From contig NC_092573.1 in NCBI RefSeq assembly GCF_037975245.1, positions 24,519,265 to 24,583,264 of the forward strand: 64,000 bases of DNA. Direction: 5' to 3'. Below the pieces are notes generated by a model that ran no database searches, was not told the DNA's origin, and saw only the letters and a list, made by a program, of their open reading frames with translations. The DNA comes from Apostichopus japonicus. Lineage: Eukaryota > Echinodermata > Holothuroidea > Aspidochirotida > Stichopodidae. Below, piece after piece: positions 58,801 to 64,000 of this stretch (within the stretch, counting starts at the first letter, position 1; each line of letters opens with the position of its first letter). Position numbers and translations under genes: made by a program.

Positions 58801-61800
58801 TAAAGAATCACATTTTAGTATCCAATGATAATGAAAAAGAAAAATAGGCGGTTACATTTTACATAGGTTACATTTTACAAAGGTTAACTTTATTCCGAGA
58901 TTACTCTTTTTTTAAACTTCGGTTCTAATTGTTAAGCAGATAAGACAAGAAGCAGATGAAAGGACGATTGAAGAATAAGTTATATAACTAACTGTTCCAT
59001 TTTCAGCATCAACAGTAAACTAGCAATAGCCTCGGGATGATCTGTAAAGGAGAAAAGAGAGAAATAGCAATGAAAATGGATTTCATTCCCAATTTCAAAC
59101 AACGTCACAGTTTTACTACATTACTTGAACTGAAATTTTTTCAAGACGAGTTACAGAAGAAAAAAAAATAATAAAAAACCCCCCAGGATAGTTCAGTTTC
59201 CATTTGCATCTTATTTACATAACAATAAGAAGCTACATTAACAGTTATTCACCCTCTTCAGTAATCCTATTATGGAATAATGACATATAAATCTCACAAT
59301 TAGGGTTAAAACAATAGTTTAGAGTCCGCCCACTTCGAGGCCCATCAACGGAAAACACCAAACATCATTTACATAAAGATGGTTTATGTAATATTCCAAG
59401 AAAACAACCACAAAATATCATACTGGACTAACTAGCTGTGTATTTTCTGCTTTCTTTTGATTGATTACATCCAATCTCAATATTGCAATACATATCATTT
59501 CCATGTAAGTTCCTTGACAAATGTGAAATAATCGGTCACCTCAAAAGAAATGCCACTGTACCATAAAATTCACAAACATTTTGGTGCGTTTTCTTTGCAT
59601 GTGTGTGTTTGATCTACCTCATGATAAGAGATGTCGAAAATTCTGGTATGATTTGAAAGCGGCATTTTTGGAAGAACCATGGAAGACCTACCTCTATATC
59701 TCAGCTTTGACACAACAGGCAGAAGGTGTTCGACTTCAATGTCGTGAGCAGATAAGAGTTGCCAGACGCAATATTGCTCAAATGTCTCCCACCTAAGGGT
59801 AGCCTCTGAAGAAATAAATAGAACACATCATGCATACACAGACAAGCTAAATTGACAGTCTGTTGCATTAGATGTTAAAACAAAGAATGTCTCTTTCTGT
59901 TCAAAACAACCATCGACACTGTTCCAATAGCCACAACAAAGATCAACTTTAACAATATTCATCTGTCATATATCACAATGTTTACAGATTCATGAATAAA
60001 GACGACAATTTTAACCTGAAAAAGACAGGGTTTGTTCTCAAAAGATTGAAAGAGAAGAAAGATTATACACCTTCTAGGAAAATGAAACCGAACAACCGTG
60101 GGTCTGTATTCATGTGTGTGAATGATCATTTCTGGGTATAAGCTTCCAACTAGCCAAGCAAAGTGGCTTCAGGGTGAATGTTTGAGATACCCTTTGAAAT
60201 AGTTTGTATGCTGAACATAAGTTGCTTTTCATCGGGCTTGGTCACAAAGTAGTAAATATTGTATCCACTTACCAACGACTTTGGCCAACGTTTCTTTCTT
60301 ATAGATCTGTACGTCTCCTTGCATGATGCGACAGATTAGTGTTTGCAGCTAGGGGAGACAAAATGGAACGGTAACAGTTGATACAGGCATAGTATTCAGT
60401 CCTGTCAACAAAGGCAACTATTTATGTCTGCATGGATCTCAGTGACCACTCACAAGACAAAAAAAAAATGAAATTTGATCAAAACAGCCGGCTACTGTGA
60501 TATGAAAGGTGATAGAGATATTACTTCTGGTTTTACTTCACTACCAAATGCATGCATAGGTGTTTCTTCATGTACTTTCAGTTGGTCAGTGTATATGTTT
60601 AATCTCTGAGGGTGTGTTGCACTAAAGTGTTAGTTAGGCTGCAATAACAATGCAGCCTACACATACAGACAAGCATGTATGTATGTATATTAGATCCTCC
60701 TGCAAGCAGGAACTCGCGAAGAAGCCTAATTGGCTTATCAAAGCCGCAAGCTGACCGAAGTCAGTCTCTCACATTCATATTTAACGTCCATGATTATGAA
60801 TTGTTAATTGTCAACAACTCTGTAACTGGACGACATACATTAATCTGGGAGTGACTCGAACCGGCGACCTTATGATTGAAAGGCACCGGTGTTAACCACT
60901 GAGCTAACACTCCGCTAATGGTTTTCATGGTTTTCATGGTTTCATGGTTTCCGCTAATGGTTAGCATGGTTTTCACCCCTTGATATCCCAACAAACTAAA
61001 ATTGGTGTCGTGGCTTAAGCTGGTAGAGTGTTTATAATTCACTAATCAAGTGTTTTACCCACTTCCTAGTCATAAAAATTAAAAAAAAATCCATCTTTAA
61101 TACTATACATACTATGCCCTCACAAACTGACACACTTACTAAACTGTATGTCATGGATTAAACTGGTAGGGTGTTTATAATTCACTTATCAAATGATTTA
61201 CACACTTCCTAGTCATAATACTAGTCCTGTGCTTGTACAATACCTGTGCTTTATACACAATTATATAATGTCTAACATATAAACCACAAACCACAAAGTT
61301 AATGAAATAGGCTCAGACCTCTTTAGCATAGGTATGAGAGATTCACTAAAACAAGGAAGTAAAACCCAAGCTAAAGTTAGTTTACCTGCGCTGAATCGAT
61401 ACAGGACACAATCGACTGCAGAAGATCCGTATTTGGTATCGTAATCTCTGCGAACTAGAAGAACAAAACAACCATGTGAGGTCATGGGCAACGCTGACTC
61501 GTTAACTTCAATGACCTTCCACTATGGCATGTTTTAATTGATGATAATGTGTCCAGTTTAAGCTGTAGGCCATTTTTTCACAAGTGCAGATTTTCCTTAA
61601 AATTTTGCACATGTTATATTTGGTTACAATCCATGTAATTTATGAATATTCATAGTATTTTCAGTATGTTACTTTCATATTACTTCAATTGATATCTTGG
61701 TCAGCATGTTGTTTGTTATGTAGCTAAAGAGTTAGTCTCGTGTTGCTCCTCGAGCCCTACTTATCTACGTTCGCTATTTGGTTACTCTGAGCCTCATTTA

Positions 61801-63339
61801 CAGTTTTACGTTCCACTAGAGCAGGGGTGGGCAACCTTTTTGAATGAATGGGCCAGATGTAAGGGGTGAAAAGTTGACTGGGCCACAACTAACCAACGAC
61901 CTGCTGTTGATTTCAAACCTTTGATTCCAAGGTCTTTCAAGCAATAGGTGTGTGTACTTAATCTGTATTCACAAAAACATAATGTCAGTACAGTATAGTT
62001 GATAATTAAAGGGGATAAGAGGCCTTCCTGACAGCATCATTAGTGCCGATAAATTCTAAAGAGCTAGCTCGGTTTTTGTGATGATGTAAATATTTTTTTT
62101 CTTTTTCTTGAGACATCTCACGGGCCACAAAAAATCACTGGTGGGCCGCATGTGACCCGCGGGCCGTAGGTTGCCCACCCCAGCACTAGAGGAACAAATT
62201 TGATAAGTCCCACATGATCTGGGTCTACCCAACCCCCACCCCCACCCCAATGTCCTACTACACTGAATGAGGAGCAAGAAACTTAATAACATGTTTTGCA
62301 CTGTTGAACCAAGACATAGTTTATTGTCTTCATCGAGGTCTGCATCGGCCATGTCACTTGTATGCTGCCTTTGGATTCCTGATAATGAACAGAAACGAGG
62401 CAAAAAATGTACGGACAACTGCGGTCACAAATTTGGCAAATTGTATTTAGAGATGGCTTTGTCACTGACCTGTGTGTAGACAGGTGGAACCAAATAGCAG
62501 AGTAAGTTCACATCTTCTTCCTGACATGCCTAAAAAATGATGAAAGAAAGTAAGAACATTTGTAAAATTTATTATTTAAAATTAGGTAACAGAATGCCTA
62601 GAAATATGATCCATCACGTCCATGTTTCTTTGTCTTTACTTACCCTGAAATCCTTCACTAAACAGCTTATTAAGTCTCCAGAATCTGTGTTTTTGCAAAC
62701 TTCTTCGTAAACGTGAAGTTTATTTCCCTCCCTCAGCATTGAACTGGAGATAAAAAAAACAACAAAAATGTGAATAACCTTAAACGGAGGTATTATACTG
62801 CACTAGAGTGAGAAGGAAATTTCACTTGGGAATGATTTGATTGTTAGTAGATGGGAAAACAGTATACAAAGAATACATATCCATGTAAGGCACAATTTGT
62901 ACCTGTTGTGAAATGTTTACTACCTAGGACTGATTGAATGGCGAATGCATATTCACATTTCTGTACTGAGCTTCCATGATCAGAATATTTAAAGTAAAAA
63001 AAAGAAGTCTTTTGGGAGTAAGCAATAATTTGTAACATCTCTGCTATAAATGATGCTTCATTTATCTAAACATCTCGTCATGTATACCCTTCTAAATATA
63101 GGCTTTAGAACAATCACAATTTGCCAATTCTTTGAGAAAGAACCAGCGCTTTGCCACCGACTCGAGCAAAAGCTGGTACCTTTTAGGTGTCTAGGGATTT
63201 TGATACAGCATAAGCTTACCTTCCATGCAGGTAAAATAGGAGACTGTAACCGATATTAGTGTGTTTCTCATATAAGACACACACCAGCGTGAGAAGCTGA
63301 ATGGGACAGGTGCCCTCCTCGTTGCCTTGACTGAGATTC
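55777..63339 (-). CDS. INTS3: Integrator complex subunit 3, C-terminal 12 exons (gene continues past the window)
   Basis: Twelve exons (63220-63339, 62644-62743, 62470-62529, 61386-61454, 60273-60348, 59692-59805, 58993-59041, 58424-58594, 57530-57621, 57294-57366, 56230-56377, 55777-55851) join into about 382 residues in one frame. Landmarks shared with animal INTS3: SSMLREGNKLHVYEEVCKNT, DSGDLIS, FRACQE, RWETFEQYCVWQLLSAHDI, HPEAI, DNCDQFTTSLLSHW, EQLLGHLNNLRL, KFSDMFELL and the ending VGSDSD. INTS3 is a helical-repeat scaffold of the Integrator complex (snRNA and other RNA polymerase II transcript processing) and of the SOSS complex, which binds single-stranded DNA at breaks. The C-terminal basic/acidic tail is kept. 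The 5' two thirds lie beyond the right edge. Confidence 0.95.
56230..56377 (-). CDS. INTS3: INTS3 exon
   Basis: Encodes KFSDMFELLDVIEDLSRTTR, then the basic Ser-rich RSPSYSSPKSKKP and the acidic SSSESDQ. The start of the disordered tail. Confidence 0.94.
57294..57366 (-). CDS. INTS3: INTS3 exon
   Basis: Encodes FSQEALLQGLQHLQHSCSES, then QKT. The acceptor is TTTTAG at 57366; a second AG six bases further (TCTTCAG) breaks the frame. Confidence 0.92.
57530..57621 (-). CDS. INTS3: INTS3 exon
   Basis: Encodes QNLKLQHPTPEQLLGHLNNL, then RLTAAIKQTM. Donor GTAAGT. Confidence 0.93.
57697..57982 (-). repeat. Dispersed repeat, copy 2 (INTS3 intron)
   Basis: Reverse-oriented homolog of 43550-43845, with small indels. 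It lies in the intron between INTS3 exons 57530-57621 and 58424-58594. Confidence 0.75.
58424..58594 (-). CDS. INTS3: INTS3 exon
   Basis: Encodes PELLKPMLLRTFDNCDQFTT, then SLLSHWVIQDEQLLAELFKA, then the basic end AKRLRQR. Confidence 0.94.
58993..59041 (-). CDS. INTS3: INTS3 micro-sized exon
   Basis: A 49-nt exon: HPEAIASLLLMLKME, with split codons at both ends. Donor GTTAGT. Confidence 0.88.
59692..59805 (-). CDS. INTS3: INTS3 exon
   Basis: Encodes ATLRWETFEQYCVWQLLSAH, then DIEVEHLLPVVSKLRYR. This is the most diagnostic segment for INTS3 in the window. Confidence 0.95.
60273..60348 (-). CDS. INTS3: INTS3 exon
   Basis: A 76-nt exon: LQTLICRIMQGDVQIYKKET, then LAKVV, leaving phase 1. Confidence 0.9.
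60692..60914 (-). mobile_element. tRNA-derived SINE
   Basis: On the minus strand the head reads GGAGTGTTAGCTCAGTGGTT (A box) and later GGTTCGAGTCACTCC (B box). The tRNA-like part is followed by a unique body ending CTTGCAGGAGGATC and then a TATG-type microsatellite tail. The anticodon arm is imperfect, so it is a SINE and not a tRNA gene. Located in the intron between INTS3 exons at 60273 and 61386. Confidence 0.7.
61001..61218. repeat. Direct repeat of about 75 bp, two copies
   Basis: The string GTGTTTATAATTCACT and CACTTCCTAGTCATAA occur in the same order at about 61028-61066 and 61168-61216, with similar flanks. INTS3 intron; non-coding. Confidence 0.6.
61386..61454 (-). CDS. INTS3: INTS3 exon
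   Basis: A 69-nt phase 0-0 exon: FAEITIPNTDLLQSIVSCID, then SAQ. Confidence 0.9.
61822..62183. mobile_element. Charlie-like hAT remnant in an INTS3 intron
   Basis: Starts CAGGGGTGGGCAACCT and ends AGGTTGCCCACCCCAG (one mismatch to a perfect inverse). A perfect 8-bp target duplication, CACTAGAG, lies at 61814-61821 and 62184-62191. The internal motif GGGCCGCATGTGACCCGCGG is typical of widespread animal hAT families with this terminus. Confidence 0.85.
62470..62529 (-). CDS. INTS3: INTS3 exon
   Basis: A 60-nt phase 0-0 exon: ACQEEDVNLLCYLVPPVYTQ. Donor GTCAGT. Confidence 0.9.
62644..62743 (-). CDS. INTS3: INTS3 exon
   Basis: Encodes SMLREGNKLHVYEEVCKNTD, then SGDLISCLVKDFR. Strongly conserved family segment. 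Confidence 0.94.
63220..63339 (-). CDS. INTS3: INTS3 exon (first in window)
   Basis: Encodes NLSQGNEEGTCPIQLLTLVC, then YEKHTNIGYSLLFYLHG. Acceptor TTCTTAG, donor GTAAGC. Confidence 0.93.
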
Positions 63340-63614
63340 CTAAGAAGCAAGTAAACGTCATATGGGATGATAACAGCACTGGTGTATCAATATCTTATGA
63401 TTCTAATCAACATATTCAACTACTTTGATAGTATTAAACTATTTTGCAATATACACAAATTTAGATCAAAAAGAGGGCAAAACTTTGGAGAAACAATAGT
63501 GTTTTATCAAGCAATCAGTAGTTGAAGATATGTATGTTCTGTTCAAATCTCTGTGATGATCCACTAAGACACAGGAGTCAAAAGTTGGGCACTGACGGGG
63601 ATTGCAGCCTTGCT

Positions 63615-63770
63615 GTCGTAAGGCATAATATTTCAATTTTCAAATTTATTTGTCATATGTTTGTACAAGATTAATACAAAAATAACATTACAGTAGGAAG
63701 GATAACATATGAAGGACACTAGAAAAACAGCAAGGCTGTTATCTCAGCTAGTGACCAAGTAGAAATATAA
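63615..63770 (-). mobile_element. Possible LINE-type 3' end
   Basis: Read on the minus strand, it passes through AACAGCCTTGCTG, CTTGTACAAACATATGAC and ends AAATAAATTTGAAAATTGAA. This looks like the 3' end of a truncated non-LTR element in an INTS3 intron. No coding frame. Confidence 0.3.
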
Positions 63771-63874
63771 AGCAACAAAACACTTAAATTACATAAACAT
63801 ACAATTTCATTTGACCCCAATGATAAATGACTAATGTTGTCACTACACCAGACCTAAGTAACCCTCCACCATTG

Positions 63875-63877
<3 letters not shown>

Positions 63878-63921
<44 letters not shown>
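63878..63921. repeat. GATA tetranucleotide repeat
   Basis: (GATA)n of eleven units in an INTS3 intron. Confidence 0.92.
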
Positions 63922-63922
<1 letters not shown>

Positions 63923-64000
63923 AACTTTGTCCATTTCAGAAAACAGAAAATGGAAATGATTTCCCGTCGACAGTAAACATGAAACAGTAGTGAATACAAC

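Noticed and set aside
60841-60914. tRNA gene
   Set aside because: A and B boxes are good, but the anticodon arm has a short stem and wrong loop size, and a SINE body follows.

Overview
This is a 64 kb piece of an animal nuclear genome: AT-rich, with intron-split genes using GT/AG splice sites, and heavy in transposon remnants and simple repeats. The metazoan genes INTS3, MRPS16 and a C18orf32 homolog, together with a large gene made of Reeler, HYR, Sushi-like and GCC2/GCC3-like modules, suggest a deuterostome invertebrate. An echinoderm is my best guess, because HYR-rich proteins are prominent there. The species cannot be fixed from the sequence alone.

Region 1-14260 holds no gene I can recognise. 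It is a transposon and repeat field: a hAT-like non-autonomous element with GATTACG-rich ends (2957-3989); a 12-bp pyrimidine minisatellite; a long-TIR palindromic element (6952-8426); a hAT-like element (8664-10415) with a second one nested in it (9267-10071), each with a perfect 8-bp target duplication; TA-rich tracts; and a second pair of palindromic elements (12481-13394).

Region 14261-41721 (minus strand) is one large gene that I assembled from 19 exons with compatible phases, giving a predicted type I membrane protein of about 1534 residues. Its layout is signal peptide, Reeler domain, 12 HYR modules (five type A, one type B, six type C), a Sushi-like module, a 167-residue region with a polybasic site, a GCC2/GCC3-like module, one transmembrane helix and a cytoplasmic tail. 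The HYR modules are whole phase 1-1 exons, and they sit in two actively duplicating arrays. One has large blocks (about 2.58 kb between the best preserved copies) whose B-type exons have mostly died by separate lesions. The other has six 650-bp units that are nearly identical, introns included, and each spacer carries a dead half exon.

Region 41722-46805 is intergenic with simple repeats. A two-exon homolog of human C18orf32 lies on the minus strand (46806-47865). Two-exon MRPS16 lies on the plus strand (49569-50779), head to head with it. Region 50780-55776 is non-coding, with a 24-bp minisatellite near its end.

Region 55777-63339 (minus strand) holds the last 12 coding exons of INTS3, about 382 C-terminal residues; the gene continues beyond the right edge. 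Its introns carry a Charlie-like hAT element, a tRNA-derived SINE and a copy of a repeat also found near 43.6 kb. Apart from housekeeping (mitochondrial translation, RNA processing and the DNA-damage response), the distinctive locus is the HYR receptor-like gene.
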